From: Tetragenococcus halophilus
Lineage (GTDB): Bacteria > Bacillota > Bacilli > Lactobacillales > Enterococcaceae
DNA: 64,000 nt
Assembly: GCF_021474685.1 (NCBI RefSeq)
Contig: NZ_JAKEIT010000008.1
Location: 1 to 64,000 of the forward strand
Direction of reading: 5' to 3'
Of this stretch, positions 38,838 to 48,574 are shown in pieces. The notes beneath the pieces are model-generated. The model worked only from the letters and a program-made list of their open reading frames with translations, had not been told where the DNA came from and made no database searches. The first letter of the stretch is position 1; the number at the start of each line of letters is the position of its first letter. Both the position numbers and the translations under genes were made by a program.

Positions 38838-38846
38838 ATGATAGCA
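38838..38846 (-). promoter_or_regulatory. Extended -10 promoter of ppaC
   Basis: TGCTATCAT on the minus strand, about 33 nt before the start codon, without a good -35. Confidence 0.4.
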
Positions 38847-38930
38847 AAAACTCCAAAAAATTTCCATGATTTTCACAAACAGAAGTAAAACAAGGAGAGG
38901 TTAATCCATTGTTTGTTTGAGTTAGTAAAA

Positions 38931-39053
38931 ATTTTCCACTGAACTTTGATCTATTGCTTCTCATTCAACATAGGTTTCTCGTTTCTATGTGCTACCGACA
39001 CTCATTTAGCATTGTTTCCACGTTTCTATGTGTTATTTTCCCTAGTTCAACAT
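38931..39053. repeat. Three imperfect tandem repeats of 41 bp
   Basis: On the minus strand, units 39013-39053, 38972-39012 and 38931-38971 each begin ATG(T/C)T(G/A)AA. The first two share CACATAGAAACG, and all three end in a purine-rich GAAA segment. The 324-bp spacer between ppaC and pflA otherwise holds only the pflA terminator and the ppaC promoter. Confidence 0.65.
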
Positions 39054-39092
39054 TTCATAAAAAACTTTCTCCTAGTAACTCTTCTAAAATTA

Positions 39093-39125
39093 GAAAAACG
39101 CTGAAAATAATTTTTCCAGCGTTTT
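39093..39125 (-). terminator. Intrinsic terminator after pflA
   Basis: A 10-bp stem (AAAAACGCTG with CAGCGTTTTT) ending 4 nt before the pflA stop codon boundary; U-rich 3' arm on the minus strand. Confidence 0.8.
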
Positions 39126-39129
39126 TCCT

Positions 39130-39897
39130 TTATCTTGTTTGATATCCAGTGTATTGGTCCACTTGAAGAATTTTCTTCGCATTTTCTACCCGGTCTTGTC
39201 CTGGAGGTTCGATTCCTTCCAGTGGATATTTTAGGTTTAATTCATCCCACTTATAACGGCCCATCGTATGATAAGGCAAAATTTCAACTTTATCAACATT
39301 ATTTAAAGATAGAATGAATTCATTTAATCGATCCAAAAATTCGTCATAGTCACTACGAAACGGTACTAAAACATGACGAATCCAAACAGGTTGACCAATT
39401 TCAGATAAATATTGCGCCATCTCCAAAATATTTTCATTTCTATGTTTGGTTAATTTTTTATGTTGAACGGTATCAATATGTTTGATATCAAACAATAATA
39501 AATCTGTATAGTTCATTAACTCCTCAAACTTACTAAAAAAAGGCTCTTTTCTGGTAAAAGGATTACCACAAGTATCCAATGTAGTATTTATTCCCTTATC
39601 CTTAGCTTTTTTAAATAAGTCAATTAAAAAATCTATTTGTAATAAAGGTTCGCCACCACTTACAGTGATCCCCCCTTTTTCGCCCCAGTAAGCACGATAA
39701 TTTAATGCTTCATCAAGCACGTCGTCGGCAGTACGCATTTGTGCTTTTTTAGAATTAATATTCCAAGTATCAGGGTTATGGCAAAATTGGCAACGCATGC
39801 GACAACCTTGCGCAAAGATAACAAAACGAACACCTGGCCCATCTACTGTACCAAAATTTTCTGTAGAATGGATTCGACCCATGATTGGATCTGTCAT
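39130..39897 (-). CDS. pflA: Pyruvate formate-lyase activating enzyme
   Basis: Radical SAM enzyme that installs the glycyl radical on PflB under anaerobic conditions. 255 residues with the cluster motif CRMRCQFC (C32, C36, C39), preceded by STENFGTVDGPGVRFV, and the SAM-binding GGITVSGGEPLLQ. ATG 39897 has AGAGGG 6 nt upstream; an in-frame codon at 39930 lies before it. It follows pflB by about 155 nt, with a terminator between, so it may depend on read-through or its own weak promoter. Confidence 0.96.
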   Translation of the reverse strand: MTDPIMGRIHSTENFGTVDGPGVRFVIFAQGCRMRCQFCHNPDTWNINSKKAQMRTADDVLDEALNYRAYWGEKGGITVSGGEPLLQIDFLIDLFKKAKDKGINTTLDTCGNPFTRKEPFFSKFEELMNYTDLLLFDIKHIDTVQHKKLTKHRNENILEMAQYLSEIGQPVWIRHVLVPFRSDYDEFLDRLNEFILSLNNVDKVEILPYHTMGRYKWDELNLKYPLEGIEPPGQDRVENAKKILQVDQYTGYQTR

Positions 39898-40014
39898 AAA
39901 AATCCCTCTTTCATTAGAAAAGCAAAACAATAACTAATTAAGTGTTTGTTTGCTGTAATTTATAAAATCGGTGGTTATTTAAGCATGGCTAGCTTTTCAA
40001 CCATCATTTAAAAA

Positions 40015-40041
40015 GAGGGCAACAAGAGCCTTGTCACCCTC
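40015..40041 (-). terminator. Intrinsic terminator between pflB and pflA
   Basis: A 12-bp stem with two G-U pairs on the minus strand (arms 40015-40026, 40030-40041, 3-nt loop) followed by TTTTT. It may limit pflA expression relative to pflB. Confidence 0.8.
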
Positions 40042-40052
40042 AAAAAATTTCT

Positions 40053-42335
40053 TTACATTCTATCGTGAGCTGTTCTTGAAATCACGTCATTTTGTTGTTC
40101 GCGTGTTAGATCACGGAATTTAACAGCATAACCAGAAACACGAATCGTTAGGTTAGGATATTTTTCTGGATGTTCTTGCGCATCAAGTAATAGATCGTTA
40201 GAGAATACATTAACATTGATATGATAAGCACCTTTATCAAAGTAACCATCCAATACGTTTGTCAAGTTGTTAATACGAGTATCTTCATCTTTACCCAAAC
40301 CTGTTGGATTAATTGTTTGCGTATTCGAAATACCATCCATCGCATTTTCATAGTTCAAACGAGCTGTTGAATTTAATGAAGCTAATAAGCCGTTCTTTTC
40401 ACCCAAGTATTGGCCATCTTGATAAGATGGGTTTGCACCTGGAGCTAGTGGTTTTCCAGCACGACGTCCATCTGGTGTATTACCGGTTGCTTTACCATAA
40501 ACAACATTTGAAGTAATCGTTAATAACGATGTTGTTGGTGTCGAATTACGATAAGTATGTTGACGTTTAATTTGAGTAATGAAGTATTCTACAATCCAGT
40601 TAGCCATTTCGTCGGCTTCTTTATTATCATTACCATAAGTTGGAAATTCATTTTGCGGTGCATAGTCTACAGCTAAACCTGTTTCATCACGAATAACTTT
40701 TACATTACCGTATTTAATTGCCATAATACTATCAGCGGCATGTGAAATGCCCGCAATACCTGTAGCAAAAGTGCGTTTCAAATCGGTATCCATCAAAGCA
40801 AGTTGCGCTGCTTCATAAGAATATTTATCGTGCATATAATGGATAACATTCAATGTGTTTACATAAAGTTCAGCTAACCAATCTAACATATCTTTATATT
40901 TATCCATAAAGTCGTCATAATCAATGGTGTCTCCTGTGATCGGACGATATTTAGGACCTACTTGTTTTTTCGTTTTTTCATCGATACCACCGTTGATCGC
41001 ATAAAGCACTGCTTTACATAAGTTAGCACGCGCTCCAAAGAACTGCATATCTTTACCTGTTACTGTCGCTGACACACAGCATGCGATCGAAACATCATCT
41101 GAGCCCCAGTTTGCGCGCAACAGATCATCATTTTCAAATTGGATAGAAGAACTTTCTTTGGCCATTTTTGCTGCAAAAGTTCTAAACCCTTTAGGCAAGT
41201 GCGAGGAATATAAAACCGTCATATTAGGCTCTGGTGCAGGACCCATATTGCTTAAAGTATGCAACAAACGGAAATCATTTTTTGTTACAAGTGAGCGACC
41301 ATCAATGCCCATTCCTGCCAAGGATAATGTGGCCCAAATTGGAAATCCGGAGAATAATTCATTATATTCAGGTGTACGAGCAAATTTCACCATCCGAAGT
41401 TTCAATACTAATTGGTCGATCAATTCTTGTGCTTGAGCTTCTGTAATTACGCCCTCGTCCAAATCCCGTTGGATATAAATATCTAAGAATGCCGAAACTC
41501 GGCCAAAGGACATAGCAGCCCCGTTTTGTGACTTAATAGCAGCTAAGTAACCAAAGTATAACCATTGAATAGCTTCTTGCGCATTAGCTGCAGGGCGTGA
41601 AATATCAAAACCATAAGAAGCAGCCATCGTTTTCAAATCATTTAAAGCACGTAGTTGTTCAGTAACTTCTTCTCTTAAACGAATAACATCATCTGTCATG
41701 GTACGATAGCCAGTATTTGCTAAGTCATCTTGTTTACGTTCGATTAAATAATCGATCCCATACAAAGCGATACGGCGATAATCACCGATGATACGACCGC
41801 GTCCATAAGCATCAGGTAAACCTGTAATGATTTTGTTTGAACGAGCGCGACGCATTTCTGGAGTATAAGCATCAAAAACGCCCTGGTTATGCGTCTTACT
41901 CCAGTCAGTAAAGATCTTGCTCATGTCTTCATCTACTTCATAACCATTACTTTTTAAAGCATTATTTGCCATTTTAATGCCGCCAAATGGTTGGAAAGCT
42001 TGCTTTAATGGTTTATCAGTTTGTAGTCCAACGATTTTTTCTTCATCTTTGATTAAGTAACCTGGACCATGAGAAGTAACTGTCGATGGAATGTCATTAT
42101 CCATATCATAAACACCATTGTGGTCATGTTCTACATCAAACAATTCTTGTAACTTCGACCATAATTTGTCAGTACTTTCAGCAATAGGTTCTAAAAATTC
42201 ATCATTTCCACGATATTCAGTATAATTTTCTTGGATAAAATCACGGGTATTTACTTCGTGGCGCCAAGTTTCTCCTTTGAAACCCTGCCAAGCAGCCGCA
42301 TTTACTTTTTCAATATCCTTTGTTACAGATGCCAT
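40053..42335 (-). CDS. pflB: Formate acetyltransferase (pyruvate formate-lyase)
   Basis: Splits pyruvate with CoA into acetyl-CoA and formate in anaerobic mixed-acid fermentation. 760 residues. Active-site cysteines C419-C420 lie in SIACCVSAT and the radical glycine G735 in RVSGYAVKF, both complete. Start ATG 42335 follows AAGGAGGAG by 6 nt; an in-frame start 28 codons upstream has no ribosome site and no family similarity. A sigma-A promoter with an extended -10 lies about 55 nt upstream, and the spacer beyond holds a perfect dyad. Confidence 0.98.
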   Translation of the reverse strand: MASVTKDIEKVNAAAWQGFKGETWRHEVNTRDFIQENYTEYRGNDEFLEPIAESTDKLWSKLQELFDVEHDHNGVYDMDNDIPSTVTSHGPGYLIKDEEKIVGLQTDKPLKQAFQPFGGIKMANNALKSNGYEVDEDMSKIFTDWSKTHNQGVFDAYTPEMRRARSNKIITGLPDAYGRGRIIGDYRRIALYGIDYLIERKQDDLANTGYRTMTDDVIRLREEVTEQLRALNDLKTMAASYGFDISRPAANAQEAIQWLYFGYLAAIKSQNGAAMSFGRVSAFLDIYIQRDLDEGVITEAQAQELIDQLVLKLRMVKFARTPEYNELFSGFPIWATLSLAGMGIDGRSLVTKNDFRLLHTLSNMGPAPEPNMTVLYSSHLPKGFRTFAAKMAKESSSIQFENDDLLRANWGSDDVSIACCVSATVTGKDMQFFGARANLCKAVLYAINGGIDEKTKKQVGPKYRPITGDTIDYDDFMDKYKDMLDWLAELYVNTLNVIHYMHDKYSYEAAQLALMDTDLKRTFATGIAGISHAADSIMAIKYGNVKVIRDETGLAVDYAPQNEFPTYGNDNKEADEMANWIVEYFITQIKRQHTYRNSTPTTSLLTITSNVVYGKATGNTPDGRRAGKPLAPGANPSYQDGQYLGEKNGLLASLNSTARLNYENAMDGISNTQTINPTGLGKDEDTRINNLTNVLDGYFDKGAYHINVNVFSNDLLLDAQEHPEKYPNLTIRVSGYAVKFRDLTREQQNDVISRTAHDRM

Positions 42336-42386
42336 ATATTGCTCCTCCTTAATTTCTGTCCAAAATGTAACAGCTCTACTGTGAAC

Positions 42387-42414
42387 AGTATAACACATAA
42401 TGATTTTTTTGCAA
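42387..42414 (-). promoter_or_regulatory. Promoter of pflB
   Basis: TTGCAA (42409-42414), 16-nt spacer, TATACT (42387-42392) with TGT before it as an extended -10. Confidence 0.65.
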
Positions 42415-42568
42415 GCCATTACATGAAATTATATTAACAAAAGATTGCGTTAAAAGAAGTTATATCTTTAAATAAATTGAATTGACAAGGTTTATACTTG
42501 TGATTAACAAATCAAATTTTATTTTAACGAAAAGTATAACACTGAACAAACTTTAGCTTTTTTTCACT

Positions 42569-42584
42569 ACTGTATTGTTACAGT
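42569..42584. promoter_or_regulatory. Perfect 16-bp dyad in the pflB upstream region
   Basis: ACTGTA-TTGT-TACAGT, a perfect inverted repeat with a 4-bp centre, about 155 bp upstream of the pflB -35 and 42 bp from the parC terminator. It looks like an operator half-site pair; the regulator is not identified. The remaining 335-bp spacer shows nothing else. Confidence 0.5.
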
Positions 42585-42625
42585 GGTATAAAATTATAAT
42601 AGAAAGTATAACAGTTACTTCAAAA

Positions 42626-42661
42626 AAAGGATTAAACCTAAAAATATAGATTTAATCCTTT
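42626..42661 (-). terminator. Intrinsic terminator after parC
   Basis: An 11-bp perfect stem (42626-42636, 42651-42661) with a 14-nt loop, 10 nt past the parC stop; A-run at the base. Confidence 0.85.
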
Positions 42662-42670
42662 ACGATAATT

Positions 42671-45118
42671 TTATTCAGTTGGATATTCAAACTTTTCTCG
42701 AACTTCTAATACCTTACCGCCTTGTTTCTCATCTATTGCAAAAGAACCATTGGAAGTGCGATCACTGATTGGATATTGATTACTTTCAATTTCTACTTGC
42801 TGTCCTTTTTCATTTGTCAGAAGCAAAGTTTTTTCTTGACCATCGCCCATATAAATAATGCGATGAGGATTTTTCTTAAGCTCTCTTAAAATCATAACGC
42901 CACGCTTAGCACGACTTAACTGCGTTAGTTCCTGTGCAAGCATCCGTTTTATCGCACCACGTTGCGAGACAATAATTACTGGATTATCACCGTTACTGTA
43001 AACTAGCATACCGCTTGTCACTTCATCATCTGCCTTAAGATTCATTGCTTTGACACCACTTGCCTTAGAACCAACAACAGGAACTTCGGCTAATGAATAA
43101 CGAAGCCCCATTCCCTTATAGCTTGCTAAAAAGACATCTAATTCTTCCTTACTGTCAATCAAATACACACTAACCAGTTCATCACTATCATCTTTAAATT
43201 TCATAGCTGTCATTGCCCGACTTTTATAGGTACGTCCCGGGCTGAATTCATCCATGCGCGTCTGTTTGATCATACCCTTTTGCGTCATGAATACAAAATT
43301 TCTGCTTGGATCCAATTCGTTATAACTGTAGACAGCCAAAATCATTTCATCCGAGCTGAAATTCAATAAATTCTGGGAAAGATGTTCGCCTGTTTCTTTC
43401 CATTTCAAATCGGGCAATTCAAAGACAGGTCGATAGATCATATTTCCTTTATTTGTCACTAACAACAAATGGTCTAAAGTGTTTAACTGCTGGCAAAATA
43501 CCACTTCATCGCTATCTTTCATACCAAGCTCTTCTGGTTTCGACGCATTATAAGAACGTAGACTACTTCTTTTTACGTAGCCCTCTTTGGTAATAGCTGT
43601 CATCACTTCTTCTGAAGGAACGAGGACCTCTGTTTCAATTTTGATCTCTTCGATCTCTTCTTCAATTTGTGTCAAACGAGCGGTGCTGAATTGTTTTTTC
43701 ACTTCACGTAATTCTTTTTTGATGACCTTCATTAATTCCGTACTATCGCTTAATATTTTTTGTAATTCAGCGATATAAGCTGCTAATTCCTCAGCTTCAT
43801 TTTCTAGCTCAGTAATATCAGTATTGGTTAAACGATACAATTGTAAATTAACAATAGCTTCTGCTTGTGCTTGTGTAAATTGATGCTGAATAACCAAATT
43901 ATTTTTCGCGTCCTTTTTATCCTTACTAGCACGTATGGCCGCAATTACTTGATCAAGTATTGATAGAGCCTTCATCAAGCCATCCACTATATGTTGTCTT
44001 TTTTGCGCTTTGTTTAACTCAAATTGGCTCCGTTTTAAAACAACGTCACGTCGATGGTTAACATAACTTTCTAAAATATGTTTTAAGTTAACTTGTTGCG
44101 GTCGCATGCCATCAATGGCTACCATATTGAAACTATAATTTACTTGAAGATCAGTATTTTTAAATAAGTAATTTAATACACCTTGGGCGTTGACATCTTT
44201 TTTTAATTCAATCACCATACGCAGACCCGTCCGATCGGTTTCGTCACGTACTTCAGCAATACCCTCGATTTTTTTAGCTAAACGTATTTCATCGATTTTT
44301 TTAACCAAAGTGGCTTTATTGACTTCATATGGAATTTCTGTAATCACAATCTGTTGCTTGCCGCCACGCAAATTTTCGATCTCAGTTTTGGAACGTAAAA
44401 TAACTTTCCCTTTGCCTGTTTCATAAGCTTTTTTGATTTCTTCTTTTCCTTGAAGAATTCCCCCTGTAGGAAAATCGGGTCCCGGGATAAATTCCATTAA
44501 TTTATCCAAAGAAGCATTGGGATGATCGATTAAATAGATTGTTCCATCTATAACTTCTGCTAGGTTATGCGTAGGGATTTCAGTAGCATAACCAGCGGAT
44601 ATCCCAGTGGAACCATTGATTAGCAAATTGGGGAATTTTGCAGGTAGTACAGTAGGTTCTTCTTCTGTATCATCAAAATTTAACACCATATCTACAGTGT
44701 CTTTTTCAATATCACTTAACATCTGCCCGCTTAATTTTGATAAACGAGCTTCTGTATAACGCATTGCAGCAGGTGGATCGCCATCCATGCTCCCGTTGTT
44801 GCCGTGCATTTCAACTAAAACTTCTCGTAGTTTCCAATCTTGGCTCATCCGCACCATAGCTTCATAAATACTGCTATCACCATGAGGATGATAATTTCCC
44901 ATAACATTTCCGACAGATTTAGCAGATTTCCGGAAGCTTTTATCGTAAGTATTACCATCATTATTCATTGAAAATAAAATACGACGTTGTACAGGTTTTA
45001 ACCCGTCACGAATGTCAGGTAAAGCCCGTTCTTGAATGATATATTTCGAATAGCGTCCAAAACGATCGCCCATTACTTCTTCTAATGTCAATTCTTGAAT
45101 CTGACTATTTTGTTCCAA
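42671..45118 (-). CDS. parC: DNA topoisomerase IV subunit A
   Basis: Cleaves and re-ligates DNA to decatenate chromosomes. 815 residues with the catalytic tyrosine Y121 in AAMRYTEARLS and six beta-propeller GyrA-box-like strands in the C-terminal part. The quinolone region reads HPHGDSSIYEAM with S82 and E86, the susceptible wild-type state in enterococci. It follows parE by 35 nt, forming the usual parEC pair. Confidence 0.97.
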   Translation of the reverse strand: MEQNSQIQELTLEEVMGDRFGRYSKYIIQERALPDIRDGLKPVQRRILFSMNNDGNTYDKSFRKSAKSVGNVMGNYHPHGDSSIYEAMVRMSQDWKLREVLVEMHGNNGSMDGDPPAAMRYTEARLSKLSGQMLSDIEKDTVDMVLNFDDTEEEPTVLPAKFPNLLINGSTGISAGYATEIPTHNLAEVIDGTIYLIDHPNASLDKLMEFIPGPDFPTGGILQGKEEIKKAYETGKGKVILRSKTEIENLRGGKQQIVITEIPYEVNKATLVKKIDEIRLAKKIEGIAEVRDETDRTGLRMVIELKKDVNAQGVLNYLFKNTDLQVNYSFNMVAIDGMRPQQVNLKHILESYVNHRRDVVLKRSQFELNKAQKRQHIVDGLMKALSILDQVIAAIRASKDKKDAKNNLVIQHQFTQAQAEAIVNLQLYRLTNTDITELENEAEELAAYIAELQKILSDSTELMKVIKKELREVKKQFSTARLTQIEEEIEEIKIETEVLVPSEEVMTAITKEGYVKRSSLRSYNASKPEELGMKDSDEVVFCQQLNTLDHLLLVTNKGNMIYRPVFELPDLKWKETGEHLSQNLLNFSSDEMILAVYSYNELDPSRNFVFMTQKGMIKQTRMDEFSPGRTYKSRAMTAMKFKDDSDELVSVYLIDSKEELDVFLASYKGMGLRYSLAEVPVVGSKASGVKAMNLKADDEVTSGMLVYSNGDNPVIIVSQRGAIKRMLAQELTQLSRAKRGVMILRELKKNPHRIIYMGDGQEKTLLLTNEKGQQVEIESNQYPISDRTSNGSFAIDEKQGGKVLEVREKFEYPTE

Positions 45119-45153
45119 AAATTCACCTTCTATTTATCAAATAATTTCTTTGT

Positions 45154-47151
45154 CTAAAGAGAGTCTTCTTGTAAGGACGTATTTTTTTCTTCTGTAGACT
45201 CTGCAGTTTCCAAAATACTACCATCTTCTTCTAAGCTAAATTGCACGTTTGATTCGATCCATTTTCTTCTAGGTGCAACCTTATCTCCCATCAAAGTCGT
45301 CACACGACGTTCAGCTTGGGCAGCATCATCAATTCTAACCCGGACTAATGTTCTATGTTCTGGATCCATTGTAGTTTCCCACAATTGCTCAGCATTCATT
45401 TCTCCTAGACCTTTATAACGTTGCAATGTATATTCTTTGCCCATACCTTTGGTGATAACTTCAAGTTCTTCATCTGTCCAAGCATATTTATCCACTTGTT
45501 TTTTTCCACTACCCTTAGTTACCTTATAAAAAGGAGGTAAAGCAATATAAACTCTGCCCTGTTCTACTAAAGGCTTCATATAGCGATAGAAAAAGGTCAG
45601 AAGTAGTACTTGAATATGCGCACCATCGGTATCCGCATCTGTCATAATGATAATTTTATCGTAATTACAATCTTCTAAGCTAAATTCAGGACCAACACCG
45701 GCACCGATTGTATAAATCATGGTATTGATCTCTTCGTTTTTTAGGATATCTTGCATATTCGCTTTTTCAGTATTGATTACTTTTCCTCGTAAAGGTAAGA
45801 TTGCTTGAAACTTACGGTCCCGTCCTTGTTTTGCCGAACCTCCGGCGGAATCTCCTTCGACTAAGTATAATTCGTTTTTTTCTGGATTTTTAGATTGCGC
45901 TGGTGTTAGTTTGCCGGAAAGCAATGACTCGCCTTTCTTGCGTTTTTTGCCATTTCTACTTTCTTCGCGCGCTTTTCTAGCAGCTTCACGCGCCAAGCGT
46001 GCTTTACTAGCTTTACGAACAAGCATCTGACTCATATCGCTATTTTCCTGTAGATAAAAAATCAGCTGTTCACCGATCACATTATCAACTGCTGTTCTAG
46101 CTGCTGGTGTACCTAATTTTTCCTTGGTTTGTCCTTCAAATTGTAGTAAGTTTTCTGGAATTCTTACTGACAAAATAGCAGCCAGTCCTTCACGAAAATC
46201 GCTACCTTCTAAATTTTTATCCTTATCTTTTAATAAACCGACTTTACGCGCATACTCATTAAATGATTTCGTCAAAGAAGCTTTCATTCCTGCTTCATGA
46301 GTACCTCCGTCTTTAGTCCGCACATTATTAACAAAAGAAAGGATATTTTCTGAATAACCATCATTATACTGAAAGGCAAATTCTACTTCAATACCATCTC
46401 TTTCTCCTGAAAAATAGGCAACAGGTGTCAAAGTATCTTTTTCTTCATTTAAATAATCAACAAATTCTTTGATTCCTTCTTCATAAAGAAAAGATTCTTC
46501 TACTTTTTCTTCCCCACGTAAATCCGTTAAGTTAATTTCAACTCCCTTTAATAAGAAAGCTGATTCACGTAAACGTTCAACCAACATATCATAAGAAATT
46601 TTAGCTCCTGAAAAAATTGTAGGATCTGGTAGAAAATGTACCGTTGTACGATTTGCTTCTTTCGTTTTTCCTATTTTTTTCAACGTACCTTCAGGTTTTC
46701 CACCATTTTTAAATACTTCTTTATATTGAACGCCATCACGGACAATCGACACTTCTAACCAGCTAGAAAGAGCATTCACCACACTGGCACCTACACCATG
46801 TAAGCCACCAGAAGTTTTATACCCTCCTGCTTGTCCAAATTTTCCTCCAGCATGCAATACAGTAAAAATAACCTCTACAGTAGGTATCCCCGAAGAATGC
46901 ATTCCTACTGGCATGCCGCGCCCATAATCAGTTACTTGCACACTGTTATCTTCACAAATAGTAACATCGATCGTGTTACCATAACCAGAAAGCGCCTCGT
47001 CTACTGCATTGTCCACAATTTCATACACCAAATGATGTAAGCCGCGCTGATCCGTGGAGCCGATATACATCCCAGGACGTTTTCTTACTGCTTCTAATCC
47101 TTCTAATACTTGAATAGAAGCATCATTATATTCATTGGTTTTTTTTGCCAA
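45154..47151 (-). CDS. parE: DNA topoisomerase IV subunit B
   Basis: ATPase subunit of topoisomerase IV. 665 residues: GHKL ATPase (EIVDNAVDEALSG, about 45-57), transducer with a K-loop, and TOPRIM with VEGDSAGGSAKQGRDRKFQ and DADTDGAHI. I choose TTG 47151 (reading MAKKTNEYND) because AGGAG lies 8 nt upstream and relatives begin MAKK; another TTG two codons earlier is only 2 nt from that site. An ATG start is absent. Confidence 0.96.
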   Translation of the reverse strand: MAKKTNEYNDASIQVLEGLEAVRKRPGMYIGSTDQRGLHHLVYEIVDNAVDEALSGYGNTIDVTICEDNSVQVTDYGRGMPVGMHSSGIPTVEVIFTVLHAGGKFGQAGGYKTSGGLHGVGASVVNALSSWLEVSIVRDGVQYKEVFKNGGKPEGTLKKIGKTKEANRTTVHFLPDPTIFSGAKISYDMLVERLRESAFLLKGVEINLTDLRGEEKVEESFLYEEGIKEFVDYLNEEKDTLTPVAYFSGERDGIEVEFAFQYNDGYSENILSFVNNVRTKDGGTHEAGMKASLTKSFNEYARKVGLLKDKDKNLEGSDFREGLAAILSVRIPENLLQFEGQTKEKLGTPAARTAVDNVIGEQLIFYLQENSDMSQMLVRKASKARLAREAARKAREESRNGKKRKKGESLLSGKLTPAQSKNPEKNELYLVEGDSAGGSAKQGRDRKFQAILPLRGKVINTEKANMQDILKNEEINTMIYTIGAGVGPEFSLEDCNYDKIIIMTDADTDGAHIQVLLLTFFYRYMKPLVEQGRVYIALPPFYKVTKGSGKKQVDKYAWTDEELEVITKGMGKEYTLQRYKGLGEMNAEQLWETTMDPEHRTLVRVRIDDAAQAERRVTTLMGDKVAPRRKWIESNVQFSLEEDGSILETAESTEEKNTSLQEDSL

Positions 47152-47255
47152 AGTCAACGCTCCTTGCTAACATTATTTTCTTTGTTTAATTTTTATTAAT
47201 TAAATCATATACATGAACATACTATATCATACGCTAAAAAGCACACAAAAAAAAG

Positions 47256-47284
47256 AAGAAAAACCCCCAGATGAAGTTTTTCTT
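47256..47284 (-). terminator. Possible terminator after the CoA-binding protein gene
   Basis: A 9-bp AT-rich stem (47256-47264, 47276-47284), followed on the minus strand by CTTTTTTTT. It lies about 80 nt past the stop, so the assignment is uncertain. Confidence 0.4.
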
Positions 47285-47363
47285 AAAAAGATCCTTTTAA
47301 GTTATAGTAAAATATTATCTATACAATGACTATAAAAATCATTGAATAATAGATAAACGTTCA

Positions 47364-47792
47364 TCATTGTTGATCCATTTTTCCTAACTCAATTTTAATG
47401 CAACGATCCATAACAATATCATTACGACCCGCATCTTGTAGTTTTTGCGCTGCTTCTTCATTTTCGATGCCTAACTGTGCCCAAAAAACTTTTGCATCCG
47501 TTTCTAAAAAGTCATCAGCAACATCAGTTAAAAACTCACTACGGCGGAAAATATCTACGATGTCAATCGGTTCTTTTATATCTTGCAAACGAGCGTATAC
47601 AGTTTCACCTAATATTTTTCCTCCAGCTAACTTTGGATTGACAGGAAAAATATGATAGCCATGTTCTTGTACAACTTTTGAAACTTGATAGCTTGTCCGT
47701 TCGGTATTATCGCTTAAACCGATAACCGCGATGTTTTTTGCTTCTTTTAAATATTGTTGTATGGTTTGTTCATCTGGATTTTTAAAAGCCAT
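47364..47792 (-). CDS. CoA-binding domain protein (YneT-like)
   Basis: A 142-residue Rossmann-like protein of the succinyl-CoA synthetase alpha-like CoA-binding family. NIAVIGLSDNTERTSYQVS near the N-terminus and HIFPVNPKLAGGKILG are typical, as is the KVFWAQLGIENEEA strand. Its exact role is unknown. It is commonly found upstream of parE in Firmicutes. Of the clustered starts I prefer ATG 47792 (MAFKNPDE), 10 nt from AAGGAG; ATGs at 47801 and 47798 are possible. Confidence 0.88.
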   Translation of the reverse strand: MAFKNPDEQTIQQYLKEAKNIAVIGLSDNTERTSYQVSKVVQEHGYHIFPVNPKLAGGKILGETVYARLQDIKEPIDIVDIFRRSEFLTDVADDFLETDAKVFWAQLGIENEEAAQKLQDAGRNDIVMDRCIKIELGKMDQQ

Positions 47793-47909
47793 TATCATCA
47801 TACTCCTTTGAAAATTTATTATTTCATTTGCTTTAAAACAAGCGATTTAAGTTGTTGCTTTTACGTTTTCATGCTAAAATATTGCTAGTCTAACAAAAGG
47901 TTGGTTCAT

Positions 47910-48545
47910 ATGAAAACAATAATATTAATAGTTATTGCCTATTTACTAGGCTCTATACCTTCCGGTTTATGGATCGGAAAAACTTTTTATAAAAAAGATA
48001 TTCGGCAATTTGGCAGTGGAAACTCCGGCACAACCAATACCTTTCGTATATTAGGGGTTAAAGCCGGTTTTGCAGTATTTTTGGCCGATTTATTAAAGGG
48101 TACTTTAGCAACTTCTTTAGCCTATTTGCCCGGCGTAGATACCAATCCGTTGTGGTTTGGTTTAGCTGCTATTGTGGGTCACGTTTTTCCTGTTTTTGCC
48201 AAATTTAAAGGCGGAAAAGCTGTGGCTACCAGTGCTGGCATGCTTTTAGGTTATAATCCGCTTTTCTTTTTTTGCTCACTAGCACTTTTTTTAATTTTAT
48301 TATTTATTACCAGCATGGTCAGTTTATCTAGTATGATTGCAGCGGTTACTATCACCTTATCTACTTTCATATTACCGTCGATCTTGCCTGTTTTACTGCC
48401 TGAACAAGATTGGTTGTTATCTTGTATTGCTGTTATTGTTACTGCATTCATCTTTTATTTACATAGACAAAATATTCAACGAATTCGACAAGGAACTGAA
48501 AGCCGTATTTCTTTTGGCTTAAATAAACAAGAAAAGAAAAAGTAA
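47910..48545 (+). CDS. plsY: Acyl-phosphate:glycerol-3-phosphate acyltransferase PlsY
   Basis: Membrane enzyme for the first acylation of glycerol-3-phosphate in phospholipid synthesis. 211 residues with about five membrane helices. The cytoplasmic motifs GSGNSGTTNTFRILG (motif 1) and KFKGGKAVATSAG (motif 2) are intact. It is divergent from the CoA-binding/parEC block, in the usual plsY-parE neighbourhood. ATG 47910 has AAAGG 9 nt upstream; a TTG three codons earlier is an alternative. Confidence 0.95.
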   Translation: MKTIILIVIAYLLGSIPSGLWIGKTFYKKDIRQFGSGNSGTTNTFRILGVKAGFAVFLADLLKGTLATSLAYLPGVDTNPLWFGLAAIVGHVFPVFAKFKGGKAVATSAGMLLGYNPLFFFCSLALFLILLFITSMVSLSSMIAAVTITLSTFILPSILPVLLPEQDWLLSCIAVIVTAFIFYLHRQNIQRIRQGTESRISFGLNKQEKKK

Positions 48546-48572
48546 ACTTTGCGCAAAAAATGCGCAAAGTTT
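48544..48572. terminator. Bidirectional terminator between plsY and the epimerase gene
   Basis: A 12-bp perfect GC-containing stem (48544-48555, 48561-48572) with a 5-nt loop, followed by seven T on the plus strand. It overlaps the plsY stop. Confidence 0.9.
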
Positions 48573-48574
48573 TT

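Noticed and set aside
38954-39142. A 62-codon plus-strand frame between ppaC and pflA
   Set aside because: It crosses the 41-bp repeats and the pflA terminator, antisense to pflA's end, and has no ribosome site.
40015-40041. Antisense or attenuator RNA between pflB and pflA
   Set aside because: The stem with a U-run behind it is explained by an ordinary intrinsic terminator.
42480-42520. A Rex-like site (TTGTGATTAACAA) near pflB
   Set aside because: Half-site spacing is 5 bp shorter than the known Rex operator, so the match is not convincing.
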